Source: Microbacterium testaceum StLB037 (GTDB taxonomy: Bacteria; Actinomycetota; Actinomycetes; Actinomycetales; Microbacteriaceae). From it: a stretch of 64,000 nt of DNA. Of the stretch, positions 1 to 7,824 are shown piece by piece; position 1 is the first letter of the stretch, and each line of letters opens with the position of its first letter. The DNA lies in contig NZ_FNJN01000001.1 in the NCBI RefSeq assembly GCF_900104345.1, forward strand, positions 434,001 to 498,000, written 5' to 3'. The notes beneath the pieces are model-generated. The model made no database searches. It worked only from the letters and a program-made list of their open reading frames with translations, and was not told the DNA's origin. Both the position numbers and the translations under genes were made by a program.

Positions 1-71
1 TCGACCCGCTTCCGGTCTGAGCTTCGCGCGGCGCGTCTGTGGTTAACGCCGCGACGCCGTGCGCTCGCGCC

Positions 72-77
72 TAGGCT
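72..77 (+). promoter_or_regulatory. -10 element of dapB (leaderless)
   Basis: TAGGCT fits TANNNT and ends 6 nt before the dapB ATG, so transcription would begin at the start codon. No convincing -35 is visible. Bases 1-71 hold no gene that I can support. Confidence 0.6.
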
Positions 78-83
78 GGACCT

Positions 84-896
84 ATGACGACGCGTGTGGC
101 CATCGTGGGCGGAACCGGAAAGCTCGGCGGGGTGATCAGGGCGGTCGTCGAGGCCGAAGAGGGCTACGAGGTCACCGCGGTGCTCACCTCGGCCTCTCCG
201 CTCAGCGAGATGGACGGCGCGGATCTCGTGATCGACGCGACGACCCCCGCCGTCTCCATCGACGTCGTCCGCGCGGCGGTCGAGCGCGGCATCAACGTCC
301 TGGTGGGCACCTCGGGTTGGTCGAACGAACGCATCGCCCTCGTCCGATCGTTGGTGGATGCCAGCGGAACGGGCGCCGTTTTCATCCCCAACTTCTCGCT
401 CGGTTCGGTGATCGGCAGCGCCCTCGCGGCGGCGGCGGCCCCGTTCTTCCCCTCGATCGAGATCGTCGAGGCCCACCACGAGACGAAGATCGATTCTCCC
501 AGCGGGACGGCGGTGCGCACCGCCGAGCTCATCGCGGCGGCGCGGGCCGACGTCGGCCCCGTCGAGTCTCCCCATGTCGACCAGCGTGCTCGCGGACAGC
601 GCGTGGCATCCGTCCCCATTCACTCGCTGCGTCGCCCGGGTGTCGTCGCCCGCCAAGAGACGGTGCTCTCGGCAGCGGGGGAGTCGCTGACGATCGTGCA
701 CGACACGATCGAGCCCGCCAAGGCCTACGCTCCCGGCATCCGGATCGCCCTGGCCGCAGCGCGCGACGCGCGCGGCGTGCACGTGGGTCTCGACAGCTTC
801 ATCGACATCGGCGTGCGGACGCGTCCCCTCGCGCCCGAGGCTCCGATCGCCGACGGCGACGTGTCGGGCCAGGTCGCGGGAGTCACCAGCGCATGA
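84..896 (+). CDS. dapB: 4-hydroxy-tetrahydrodipicolinate reductase DapB
   Basis: Cytosolic NAD(P)H-dependent reductase of the lysine/diaminopimelate pathway, acting on the product of DapA (encoded at 6771). The 270-aa length is typical. The N-terminal dinucleotide-binding loop reads VGGTGKLGG (near residues 9-17). The family signature HHETKIDSPSGTA near residues 132-144 carries the catalytic His pair and the Lys/Ser-Gly-Thr substrate-binding residues. The start is fixed by a leaderless -10 exactly 6 nt upstream. The stop overlaps the next gene's start (ATGA), so the two are co-transcribed. Confidence 0.96.
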   Translation: MTTRVAIVGGTGKLGGVIRAVVEAEEGYEVTAVLTSASPLSEMDGADLVIDATTPAVSIDVVRAAVERGINVLVGTSGWSNERIALVRSLVDASGTGAVFIPNFSLGSVIGSALAAAAAPFFPSIEIVEAHHETKIDSPSGTAVRTAELIAAARADVGPVESPHVDQRARGQRVASVPIHSLRRPGVVARQETVLSAAGESLTIVHDTIEPAKAYAPGIRIALAAARDARGVHVGLDSFIDIGVRTRPLAPEAPIADGDVSGQVAGVTSA

Positions 897-1345
897 GAGT
901 GCGCGTCGCGGTCGCCGTCATGACGGTGCTGCTGCTGATGTACGTCGCGCTCGCGGGGCAGCGGGCCATCGTTCTGCTGACGAGCGGAGAGACCGTCGGC
1001 GTCGTGATGGGCGTGGCGTTGCTCGTGCTTCCGGCCCTGGCGATCTGGGCGATCGGCCGCGAACTGTGGTTCGGTGTGCGCGCCCAGCAACTGGGGGAGC
1101 GGTTGGATGCCGAGGGCGGACTGCCCGATGAAGACCTCCCCGTGCGCCCGAGCGGGCGCATCGAACGCGAAGACGGCGACGCATTGTTCCCGCGCTACCG
1201 GGCGGACGTCGAAGAACACCCCGACGACTGGCGCGCGCGCTACCGGCTGGGCCTCGCGTACGACGCGGCGGGCGACCGTCGGCGCGCGCGGGATGCGATC
1301 CGCACGGCCATCCGTCTCGAGACATCCGAGCGCCGCGCCGCCTGA
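893..1345 (+). CDS. small membrane protein with C-terminal TPR-like repeat
   Basis: A 150-aa protein with two hydrophobic segments (about residues 5-22 and 33-53, the latter ending ALLVLPALAIWAIG), then a soluble region. The C-terminus, VEEHPDDWRARYRLGLAYDAAGDRRRARDAIRTA read in parts, looks like one tetratricopeptide hairpin. ATG overlaps the dapB stop by 4 nt, so it is translationally coupled. Proteins of this layout often follow dapB in Microbacteriaceae; that is recollection and was not tested. The function is unknown. The reading frame is open upstream through dapB, but the in-frame upstream starts would overlap dapB fully and are not believed. Confidence 0.8.
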   Translation: MRVRVAVAVMTVLLLMYVALAGQRAIVLLTSGETVGVVMGVALLVLPALAIWAIGRELWFGVRAQQLGERLDAEGGLPDEDLPVRPSGRIEREDGDALFPRYRADVEEHPDDWRARYRLGLAYDAAGDRRRARDAIRTAIRLETSERRAA

Positions 1346-1414
1346 GGACTTCTTCGCGGAACCCCGCTCTGCGGCCCCGACGAGCTCGCTCCCGGCCCCG
1401 GGTGCCCCGGGCAG

Positions 1415-1452
1415 CGGAGGGGAGGGGGCGTGAGCGTCCGGCCTCCCCTCCG
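1415..1452. terminator. bidirectional terminator hairpin
   Basis: Perfect 11-bp inverted repeat, CGGAGGGGAGG against CCTCCCCTCCG, with a 16-nt loop. It lies between the convergent TPR gene and the epimerase gene. Confidence 0.65.
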
Positions 1453-1457
1453 TCCCG

Positions 1458-2378
1458 TCAGGCGGCGTCGTGCGCCGGCACGGCCGAGGCCACGGCCTCT
1501 TCGACCGTGCGGTGAGAGAACGTGAACCCGCTGTCCTCGAGGGCCGTCGGGCGCACGTCGGCGTCGGAGGTGAGCAGCGCCTCGGTCGCGTCGGAGCCGA
1601 GGGCGAGCTTCACGCCCCAGATCGGCGCGCGCACGAGGTACGGACGATTCATGCGGCGGGCGAGGGCGAAACCGAGGTCGTTCGCCGTCGCGCGCGTGGG
1701 GCCGGTGAGGTTCACGGGTCCCGACAGATCGGAATCGATGACGTGGCGGATCGCGCGCACCTCGTCGTCGAGCGAGATCCACGGCCACACCTGGGTGCCG
1801 CGGCCGATCGGGCCCGAGATGCCGAGCTTGGTCAGCAGGAGGAGGGGCTTGAGCACTCCCTGCTCGTGCACGACGGGGGCGGTGCGCAGCATCGCCACCC
1901 GCGCCGAATCTCCGGCGGCTCGTGCCTCGTGCTCCCAATCCACGCAGATGTCCGCGAGCAGGCCCGTGCCGCGCTTCGAGTCCTCGGTCAGGACGGCTCC
2001 GGGCTGCGAACCGTAGAAACCGGTCGCGCTCGCGTTCACGAGCGCCGGGGCGTCGCCGCCCAGCGCACGGACCGCGGTGGCCAGGGTGCGCGTCGGGGTG
2101 ATGCGCGACCACAGCAGGGTGCTCTTGTACGAGGGGGTCCAGGGGAAATGCCCGATCGATGCGCCGTTCAGGCACACCACGGCGTCGGCCCCGGCGATCA
2201 CGTCGGGGTCGAGCGGGGTGGCATCCTGCAGCCACTGCACCTCGTGCGGGGCGGTCGGCTCGTGGCGCACGAGCGAGGTGACCTCGACGCCGTCGCCGCG
2301 CAGCGAGTCGAGCAGGGCCGAGCCGATGAGGCCCGACGCGCCGGCGAGGACGACGCGTCGGGCCGGGGTCTCAGGCAA
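1458..2378 (-). CDS. TIGR01777-type NAD-dependent epimerase/oxidoreductase
   Basis: An extended-SDR-like protein of about 306 aa. The N-terminal Rossmann loop VVLAGASGLIGSALL binds NAD(P). NASATGFYGSQPG is the family's central motif, and the C-terminal part fits the DUF1731 cap that typifies YfcH/TIGR01777 proteins. The substrate is unknown for the family. I place the start at TTG 2378, because the upstream ATG at 2444 would add 22 low-complexity residues inside osmC. From TTG the protein begins LPETPARRVV and overlaps the osmC stop by 8 nt, which suggests translational coupling with osmC. Confidence 0.85.
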   Translation of the reverse strand: MPETPARRVVLAGASGLIGSALLDSLRGDGVEVTSLVRHEPTAPHEVQWLQDATPLDPDVIAGADAVVCLNGASIGHFPWTPSYKSTLLWSRITPTRTLATAVRALGGDAPALVNASATGFYGSQPGAVLTEDSKRGTGLLADICVDWEHEARAAGDSARVAMLRTAPVVHEQGVLKPLLLLTKLGISGPIGRGTQVWPWISLDDEVRAIRHVIDSDLSGPVNLTGPTRATANDLGFALARRMNRPYLVRAPIWGVKLALGSDATEALLTSDADVRPTALEDSGFTFSHRTVEEAVASAVPAHDAA

Positions 2379-2796
2379 GCGTGGCCTCGAGGGTGATGTC
2401 GATGCCCGCGAGCGCCTGCGACACGGGGCAGTTCGCCTTGGCATCGGCGGCGATCTTCTGGAACGTCTCGTCGTCGAGCCCGGGCACGACCGCGTTCACG
2501 TTGAGGTGGCTGCCGGTGATCCCGGTGCCGGGCTTGAAGGTGATCGACGCCGTCGCGTCGACCGACTCGGGCGGGGTGCCGTTGTCGGCGAGGGCATTCG
2601 AGAGCGCCATGCTGAAGCACGACGAGTGGGCACCGGCGAGAAGTTCCTCGGGGGTGGTGACCGAGCTCGAGCCTTCGCTGCGGGCCTTCCAGTTCACGTC
2701 GAACGTGCCGATGCCCGAGGAGGTGAACGTGACCTCACCCGATCCTTCGAACAGGCTGCCCTTCCAGGCGGTGGTGGCTTCGCTCGTGACGGCCAT
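2371..2796 (-). CDS. OsmC/Ohr-family peroxiredoxin
   Basis: A 141-aa thiol peroxidase of the OsmC superfamily that reduces organic hydroperoxides. Both family cysteines are present: Cys60 in AHSSCFSMAL and Cys123 in KANCPVSQAL. The length is typical. A GGAGG ribosome-binding site lies 6 nt upstream of ATG. Its neighbours in this orientation are the thioredoxin-DUF4395 pair upstream and the epimerase downstream, a weak redox theme. I cannot tell OsmC from the Ohr or YhfA subgroup without an alignment. Confidence 0.92.
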   Translation of the reverse strand: MAVTSEATTAWKGSLFEGSGEVTFTSSGIGTFDVNWKARSEGSSSVTTPEELLAGAHSSCFSMALSNALADNGTPPESVDATASITFKPGTGITGSHLNVNAVVPGLDDETFQKIAADAKANCPVSQALAGIDITLEATLA

Positions 2797-2843
2797 GGGA
2801 ACCTCCGTTGTCTCGGCGCGGTCGGGGCGACCGCGACGCGGCC

Positions 2844-2849
2844 AGCCTA
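2844..2849 (-). promoter_or_regulatory. -10 element of osmC
   Basis: TAGGCT on the minus strand, 47 nt upstream of the osmC ATG. This gives a leader of about 40 nt with a Shine-Dalgarno sequence. The -35 is not obvious. Confidence 0.4.
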
Positions 2850-2901
2850 GTGAGCGCGGACGGCACTCTTCGGGTCTTGACAGGCCTTTGCTCGACGACG
2901 C

Positions 2902-3474
2902 TCAGACAGCGGCGGGGCCGCGTCGCCCGATGAGTCCCGCGCGCTGCAGAACGAGGTAGAGCTGGCATCCGAGGCACAGTCCGAAGACCGCGTTGAGGAA
3001 CGCCGCGACGAACGCCATGGCCGCCGCGATCGGCAGCGCCCAGGGAACCCCGGCGAGGTGGAGGAGCAGTCCGGCAGCCGTGACGAAGAGCCCCACGCCC
3101 TGGGCGAAGCGGGGCGGGCGCGGGTCTTCGAACTCGGTCGGGGGTGCGAGGCGGGGCTGCACGACCCGTCGGTAGAGCACGCCCCACGGCGCGGTGCGCG
3201 GAGAGGTGACGCCCCAGACGAACAGCAGCGCGATCACGAGCACCACGACGAAGCCGGGGTCCGCGACGCGGTCCAGAAGGGGCAGCTGCTGCACGGCCCA
3301 GCCATCGGGGCGGAAGGTCGCGTCGGCCAGAGGTTGGTAGGCGAACCACCCGTAGGCTCCGCGCTGCGTCGAGATGCCGATCAGGCTCAGGACGGTCGCC
3401 ACGAGGAGGAGGACGGCGGTGATGGATGCCGCGAAGCGGGGGCCGCGAGCATCGATGCGCGAGGTGTCAGGCAC
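2902..3474 (-). CDS. DUF4395 integral membrane protein
   Basis: A 190-aa membrane protein with about four hydrophobic helices: FAASITAVLLLVATVLSLI, GFVVVLVIALLFVWG, FAQGVGLFVTAAGLLLHL and the last around AAAMAFVAAFLNAVFG. The ending FGLCLGCQLYLVLQRAG keeps the two conserved cysteines of DUF4395. The start overlaps the end of the upstream thioredoxin-like gene by 8 nt. DUF4395 next to a membrane-anchored thioredoxin is a recurring actinobacterial pairing, suggesting that the CxxC pair exchanges electrons with the thioredoxin. That role is inferred. Confidence 0.88.
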   Translation of the reverse strand: MPDTSRIDARGPRFAASITAVLLLVATVLSLIGISTQRGAYGWFAYQPLADATFRPDGWAVQQLPLLDRVADPGFVVVLVIALLFVWGVTSPRTAPWGVLYRRVVQPRLAPPTEFEDPRPPRFAQGVGLFVTAAGLLLHLAGVPWALPIAAAMAFVAAFLNAVFGLCLGCQLYLVLQRAGLIGRRGPAAV

Positions 3475-3904
3475 GGGTGGGCTCCTTCTGCAGGCGGGTC
3501 AACTCGCTCTCGACCGCGGCGCGTTCGAGAGTGCCCCCGAAGCGGGTGCGGATCACTCCACGCCGGTCGAGGACGAGGGTGGTGGGGGTCTGCAGCACGC
3601 GGAAGTGCTGAGCGAGGTCGGGCCGATGGGTGAGGTCGACGTCGACGTAACTGACGCCGTCGCGGGCGTCGGCGATCTGCGTGAGCACGCGGCGCACCCC
3701 GGGGCAGCGGGAGCAGATCTCGGTGCTGAACTGCACGAGGGTCGCCTCGGGCCCGAGGCTCTCGGCACCGAGCAGGGCGGGATCGACCGCCTCGACCGAA
3801 TCGACGGTGCGCGCGCGGCCCTGGCGGCGCCGGAACACGAGACCGGCGATCGTCGTGAGTACGACGAGCGCCCCGGCGGCCAGAAGAGCGTAGGTCACGT
3901 CCAC
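3467..3904 (-). CDS. membrane-anchored thioredoxin-like protein
   Basis: About 145 aa from GTG 3904. A single N-terminal membrane segment (residues 5-24, ALLAAGALVVLTTIAGLVF) is followed by a thioredoxin fold. The active site CSRC sits at about residues 64-67, and the cis-proline loop reads QTPTT. The fold probably faces the outside, given the N-terminal anchor. GTG 3904 is chosen because a TAGCGT -10 lies 8 nt upstream; a longer frame back to 4069 would run into the thyA promoter. It overlaps DUF4395, so the two form an operon. Confidence 0.85.
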   Translation of the reverse strand: MDVTYALLAAGALVVLTTIAGLVFRRRQGRARTVDSVEAVDPALLGAESLGPEATLVQFSTEICSRCPGVRRVLTQIADARDGVSYVDVDLTHRPDLAQHFRVLQTPTTLVLDRRGVIRTRFGGTLERAAVESELTRLQKEPTRA

Positions 3905-3912
3905 GACCGTCA

Positions 3913-3918
3913 ACGCTA
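3913..3918 (-). promoter_or_regulatory. -10 element of the thioredoxin-DUF4395 operon
   Basis: TAGCGT on the minus strand, 8 nt before the proposed GTG start, nearly leaderless. Confidence 0.45.
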
Positions 3919-4042
3919 ACGCGCGGGAGCGCGGGGAGGGCCGATGAGTCCTCTCGTGACGAACCCTCCTCCCCACCGCGTGCGCAGGCCTCCACCGTCC
4001 ACCGTCGTCGCCCCGCGCCCCCCGTCGGGAGCCCGTCGCGGG

Positions 4043-4048
4043 TATCGT
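4043..4048 (+). promoter_or_regulatory. -10 element of thyA
   Basis: TATCGT lies 7 nt before GTG 4056. It overlaps the alternative GTG at 4047, which argues against that upstream start. Confidence 0.45.
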
Positions 4049-4055
4049 GAAGGCC

Positions 4056-4865
4056 GTGACCGCCGACATCCCGACGCCCTACGAAGACCTTCTCCGCGAC
4101 GTGCTCGAGACGGGCGTGCACAAGTCCGATCGCACGGGAACGGGCACCACGAGCGTGTTCGGGCGGCAGATCCGCTTCGACCTCGCCGAGGGGTTCCCCC
4201 TCATCACCACCAAGCGCGTGCACCTGAAGTCGATCGTCTACGAACTGCTGTGGTTCCTGCGCGGCGAGTCGAACGTGTCGTGGTTGAAGGACAACGGCGT
4301 GACGATCTGGGACGAGTGGGCCGACGCCGACGGCGAGCTCGGCCCCGTGTACGGCGTGCAGTGGCGTTCGTGGCCCACCGCCGACGGCGGCACGATCGAC
4401 CAGATCGCGCAGGTGATCGAGCAGATCCGCCGCGACCCCGACTCGCGACGACTCATCGTCTCGGCCTGGAACCCCGCAGACATCCCCGACATGGCGCTCG
4501 CCCCCTGTCACGCTCTGTTCCAGTTCTACGTCGCCGATGGCAAGCTCTCGTGCCAGCTGTACCAGCGCAGCGCCGACATGTTCCTCGGGGTTCCGTTCAA
4601 CATCGCGTCGTACGCCCTTCTGACCCTCATGGTCGCGCAGCAGACGGGCCTCGAGCCCGGCGAGTTCGTCTGGACCGGCGGCGATTGCCACGTCTACGAC
4701 AACCACCGCGAGCAGGTCGCCGAGCAGCTCACGCGCGACCCCTACCCCTACCCGACGCTGCGCTTCGCCCGTACGCCCGCGTCGATCTTCGATTACACCT
4801 ACGACGACATCATGGTCGAGGACTACCAGCACCACCCGGCGATCCGCGGAGCCGTCGCGGTATGA
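4056..4865 (+). CDS. thyA: thymidylate synthase ThyA
   Basis: Makes dTMP from dUMP with methylene-tetrahydrofolate, giving dihydrofolate that FolA (the next gene) recycles. About 269 aa, the normal length. Visible motifs are [13 protein letters not shown] (dUMP phosphate loop), the catalytic Cys in [12 protein letters not shown], and [19 protein letters not shown]. The start is placed at GTG 4056 from the leaderless -10; GTG 4047, three codons upstream, is the alternative. The stop overlaps the folA ATG by 4 nt. Confidence 0.96.
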   Translation: MTADIPTPYEDLLRDVLETGVHKSDRTGTGTTSVFGRQIRFDLAEGFPLITTKRVHLKSIVYELLWFLRGESNVSWLKDNGVTIWDEWADADGELGPVYGVQWRSWPTADGGTIDQIAQVIEQIRRDPDSRRLIVSAWNPADIPDMALAPCHALFQFYVADGKLSCQLYQRSADMFLGVPFNIASYALLTLMVAQQTGLEPGEFVWTGGDCHVYDNHREQVAEQLTRDPYPYPTLRFARTPASIFDYTYDDIMVEDYQHHPAIRGAVAV

Positions 4866-5362
4866 CCACGGTCGGCCTCGTCTGGGCCCAGGCGCACGAC
4901 GGTGTGATCGGTGCCGACGGCGGGATGCCGTGGCACGTGCCCGAAGACATGGCCCACTTCCGCGAGGTCACGGGATCGGCCGAGGTCGTCATGGGGCGTC
5001 GCACCTGGGAGTCGCTTCCGCCGCGATTCCGCCCCCTGCCCGGGCGGCGCAACATCGTCGTGACGCGCTCCGCCGACTGGGCCGACGACGGTGCCGAACG
5101 CGCGGGATCGCTTGAGGAGGCCCTCGCGCTCACCACGGGCGACGAGGTCTGGGTGATCGGCGGGGGAATGCTCTACGCCGCCGCGATCGACCGCGCCGAC
5201 CTGCTCGAGGTCACCCGCCTCGACGTCGCGGTCGAGGGCGATACGCGCGCACCCTCGACGGACGGGTGGAGCCTCGTCGCCGCCGACCCCGAACAGGGCT
5301 GGCACACCTCGCGCAGCGGCATCCGATATCGCTTCGAGACCTACCGCAGACCGGGGGAGTGA
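4862..5362 (+). CDS. folA: dihydrofolate reductase
   Basis: A 166-aa NADPH-dependent enzyme that regenerates tetrahydrofolate after ThyA. The N-terminal [21 protein letters not shown] contains the substrate/NADPH loop with the Gly-Met-Pro-Trp box. GRRTWESLP and the [11 protein letters not shown] glycine motif follow in the expected order. The start is ATG 4862, overlapping the thyA stop (ATGA). Together with thyA it forms the classic dTMP cycle operon, and the downstream SDR gene follows after 1 nt. Confidence 0.95.
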   Translation: MTTVGLVWAQAHDGVIGADGGMPWHVPEDMAHFREVTGSAEVVMGRRTWESLPPRFRPLPGRRNIVVTRSADWADDGAERAGSLEEALALTTGDEVWVIGGGMLYAAAIDRADLLEVTRLDVAVEGDTRAPSTDGWSLVAADPEQGWHTSRSGIRYRFETYRRPGE

Positions 5363-5363
5363 C

Positions 5364-6119
5364 ATGGCCACCGCACTCATCACGGGAGCGAGCTCCGGCC
5401 TCGGCGCCGAGTTCGCCCGCCAGCTCGCCGCACGGGGAGCGGGGCTCGTGCTGGTGGCGCGCGACCGCGCGGCGCTCGTCGAGGTCGCCGAGCAGATCCG
5501 CGCGGCGCACGGCGTCGACGTCGAGGTGCTCGCCGCCGATCTGCTCGACGCCGACGCGCTCTCCGTCGTCGAAGAGCGACTGGCCACGGGCGGCATCGAC
5601 GTGCTCGTCAACAACGCGGGCTTCGGCCTCGACCTGGCCTTCGAGAAGAACGCCATCGACGACGAGGTGCGCCACCTGCGCCTGCACGTCGAAGCGACGA
5701 TGCGGCTGATGCACGCAGCGCTCCCCGCGATGCTCGAGCGGGGGAGCGGCCGCATCGTCAACGTCGCCTCGGTGGCCGGGTTCGTCCCGCGCGGAACGTA
5801 CGGGGCCGTGAAGGGGTGGCTCATCTCGTTCAGCCGCTGGGCGAACGTGGTCTACCGCCCGCGCGGGGTCACGGTGACGGCGGTCTGCCCCGGTTTCGTG
5901 CACACCGACTTCCACGCCCGCCTCGGGCTGCCGCCGGGGCAGGAGGGCGTGCCGAACGGCATGTGGCTCGACGCCGCGACCGTCGTGCGCGAGGGGCTGC
6001 GCGACGCGGCCCGCGGCCGATCGGTCTCGGTCCCGTCGTGGCGCTACAAGGTGCTCGTCGGCACGTCTCGGCTGCTGCCCGACGCGCTGGTGGTCGCGGC
6101 GGCGTCCCGCGGGCGCTGA
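5364..6119 (+). CDS. SDR-family oxidoreductase
   Basis: A 251-aa classical short-chain dehydrogenase. The TGASSGLG cofactor loop is near residue 7, NNAG near residue 87, the catalytic Ser is in NVASVAG, and the YxxxK pair is in TYGAVKGW. The substrate cannot be deduced; the sequence resembles the YqjQ/DltE-like general SDRs. ATG comes 1 nt after the folA stop with GGGGGAG just upstream, so it is the third gene of the thyA operon. It ends 19 nt from the convergent NUDIX gene. Confidence 0.9.
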   Translation: MATALITGASSGLGAEFARQLAARGAGLVLVARDRAALVEVAEQIRAAHGVDVEVLAADLLDADALSVVEERLATGGIDVLVNNAGFGLDLAFEKNAIDDEVRHLRLHVEATMRLMHAALPAMLERGSGRIVNVASVAGFVPRGTYGAVKGWLISFSRWANVVYRPRGVTVTAVCPGFVHTDFHARLGLPPGQEGVPNGMWLDAATVVREGLRDAARGRSVSVPSWRYKVLVGTSRLLPDALVVAAASRGR

Positions 6120-6138
6120 CCGCTCGACCGGGAACGGC

Positions 6139-6675
6139 TCAGCGGAAGCGGCCGAGCCGGATCCCGGCGAGGGCGAGCGCACCGATGGTCTCGCCGTCCG
6201 TGACGGTGCCGTCGGCGACGAGGGCGAGCGCCTCGGCGAACGGCACCCACCGGATCGCGTCGATGCCCTCCTCGGACTGCGACTGCGTGGCATCCGTCGT
6301 CTTCAGTCCTCTCGCGAGGAAGACGTACTCGGGGGCGTCGGCGATGCCGTTGAGGGCGTTCATCCGGCCGAGGGGGATCCACTCGGATGCCGTGACCCCG
6401 GTCTCTTCGAGGAGCTCGCGCTTCGCGGCCACGAGCGGATCCTCGCCGTCGGAACCGCCCGCGGGGATCTCGAGCGAGCGTCCGGTCGTGTACCGCTCCA
6501 GTTCGACGAAGCACACGCGCTCGTCATCGTCGAGGGCCACGACGAAGACGGCCGGATGCTGCATCCGCACCACGCCGTAGATGCCGTCGCCGTGGGGACC
6601 GGTCACCTCGTCCTCGCGCACGTGGATCCAGCGGTTCTCGTAGACGGTGCGCGACGCGCGGGTGGTCCAGGCCAT
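6139..6675 (-). CDS. NUDIX hydrolase (ADP-ribose pyrophosphatase-like)
   Basis: A 178-aa hydrolase of nucleoside diphosphates linked to another moiety. The Nudix core REUxEExGU is present as RELLEETGV, preceded by PAGGSDGEDPLVAAK. The N-terminal NRWIHVREDEV and the proline-alanine-glycine approach to the Nudix box are as in ADP-ribose/sugar pyrophosphatases; the true substrate is not shown. The start is ATG 6675, with a -10 placed 6 nt upstream on the minus strand. It is divergent from dapA. Confidence 0.9.
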   Translation of the reverse strand: MAWTTRASRTVYENRWIHVREDEVTGPHGDGIYGVVRMQHPAVFVVALDDDERVCFVELERYTTGRSLEIPAGGSDGEDPLVAAKRELLEETGVTASEWIPLGRMNALNGIADAPEYVFLARGLKTTDATQSQSEEGIDAIRWVPFAEALALVADGTVTDGETIGALALAGIRLGRFR

Positions 6676-6681
6676 GACGCC

Positions 6682-6687
6682 ACCCTA
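6682..6687 (-). promoter_or_regulatory. -10 element of the NUDIX gene (leaderless)
   Basis: TAGGGT on the minus strand, exactly 6 nt before ATG 6675. Confidence 0.55.
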
Positions 6688-6758
6688 GGACGCGGGCCCT
6701 GTCACGCGATGTTCACCGGGGCTGTGGACGACGCCGCGGGCGGCACGCCGCGAACCGA

Positions 6759-6764
6759 TATCCT
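6759..6764 (+). promoter_or_regulatory. -10 element of dapA (leaderless)
   Basis: TATCCT, exactly 6 nt before the dapA ATG. No Shine-Dalgarno sequence is present, consistent with a leaderless mRNA. Confidence 0.6.
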
Positions 6765-6770
6765 GGGCAC

Positions 6771-7748
6771 ATGACGCACTCCGGCAATCCCTTCGGTCAG
6801 GTGCTCGTCGCGCTCATCACCCCGATGACCGCCGACGGCGAAGTCGATTGGCCCGCCACCGAGAAGCACATCGACGACGTCATCACCGCCGGAGCCGACG
6901 GCATCGTCGTCACCGGCACCACCGGTGAGACCTCGACTCTCACCGACCCCGAGAAGCTGCGTCTCGTCGAGGTCGGCAAGAGCGTGTCCGCCGGTCGCGC
7001 GAAGATCATCACGGGCGGTGGCTCGAACGAGACCGCGCACGCGATCGAGCTCTACAAGGCCAGCGAGAAGGCCGGCGCCGACGGCATCATGATCGTCACG
7101 CCGTACTACAACAAGCCGACGCAGGCCGGCATCCTGACGCACTTCCGCCTGGTCGCCGACGCGACCGACCTGCCGGTCATCCTTTACGACATCCCCGGCC
7201 GCACAGGTGTCCCCATCAAATACGAGACCATCCTGCGTCTGGCTAAGCACCCCAACATCCTCGCGATCAAAGACGCCAAGGGTGACTTCAGCGAGGTCAG
7301 CCGCGTGCTGAATCAGACCGACCTCATGTACTTCTCGGGCGACGACGCCAACGTGCTGCCGCACCTGTCGATCGGGGCCTCCGGCCTCATCGGGGTGACC
7401 GCCAACATCGCCGCCGCGCCCTACCGCACGATCGTGGATGCCGTGAACTCCGGCGACCTGGCCTCGGCCACCGCCGCGCACAAGGGCCTCGAACCGCTCG
7501 TGCGCGCAGTGATGACCCACGTGCCCGGTACGGTCGCCGCGAAGTACATCCTGCACGGCCTCGGCCGCATCGGCAGCCCCCGCGTCCGCCTGCCCCTGGT
7601 GGGGCCGGAGGAGTGGGAAGCCGCCGTCATCGAAGACGAGCTGGCCCTCGTGAAGAACGTGGCCGGCGCTGACTTCTCCAACTTCCGCCCCGACCGCAAC
7701 GCGGCCGCCGGCGGTGCCCTGCCGAAGGTGCACGGCACCACGAGATAA
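6771..7748 (+). CDS. dapA: 4-hydroxy-tetrahydrodipicolinate synthase DapA
   Basis: Condenses pyruvate with aspartate semialdehyde, the step before DapB. The 325-aa TIM-barrel aldolase has the GTTGET pyruvate-binding loop near residues 48-53, the YYNKP motif (Tyr of the catalytic triad), and the Schiff-base Lys in ILAIKDAKGD. The start ATG 6771 is fixed by the leaderless -10. rnj follows 76 nt downstream; dapA-rnj adjacency is conserved in many actinobacteria. Confidence 0.96.
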   Translation: MTHSGNPFGQVLVALITPMTADGEVDWPATEKHIDDVITAGADGIVVTGTTGETSTLTDPEKLRLVEVGKSVSAGRAKIITGGGSNETAHAIELYKASEKAGADGIMIVTPYYNKPTQAGILTHFRLVADATDLPVILYDIPGRTGVPIKYETILRLAKHPNILAIKDAKGDFSEVSRVLNQTDLMYFSGDDANVLPHLSIGASGLIGVTANIAAAPYRTIVDAVNSGDLASATAAHKGLEPLVRAVMTHVPGTVAAKYILHGLGRIGSPRVRLPLVGPEEWEAAVIEDELALVKNVAGADFSNFRPDRNAAAGGALPKVHGTTR

Positions 7749-7791
7749 GCATCGGCGTCCGCCGAACCGCGGCCAGGGACGCCATACAGAG

Positions 7792-7812
7792 GGATGCCGC
7801 GAGGCGGCATCC
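7792..7812 (+). terminator. dapA-rnj intergenic hairpin (attenuator or processing site)
   Basis: Perfect 9-bp stem, GGATGCCGC against GCGGCATCC, with a 3-nt loop. It directly abuts the GAGGAG ribosome-binding site of rnj. There is no T tract, so partial termination or mRNA protection is more likely than full termination. Confidence 0.45.
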
Positions 7813-7824
7813 GAGGAGGCTCAT

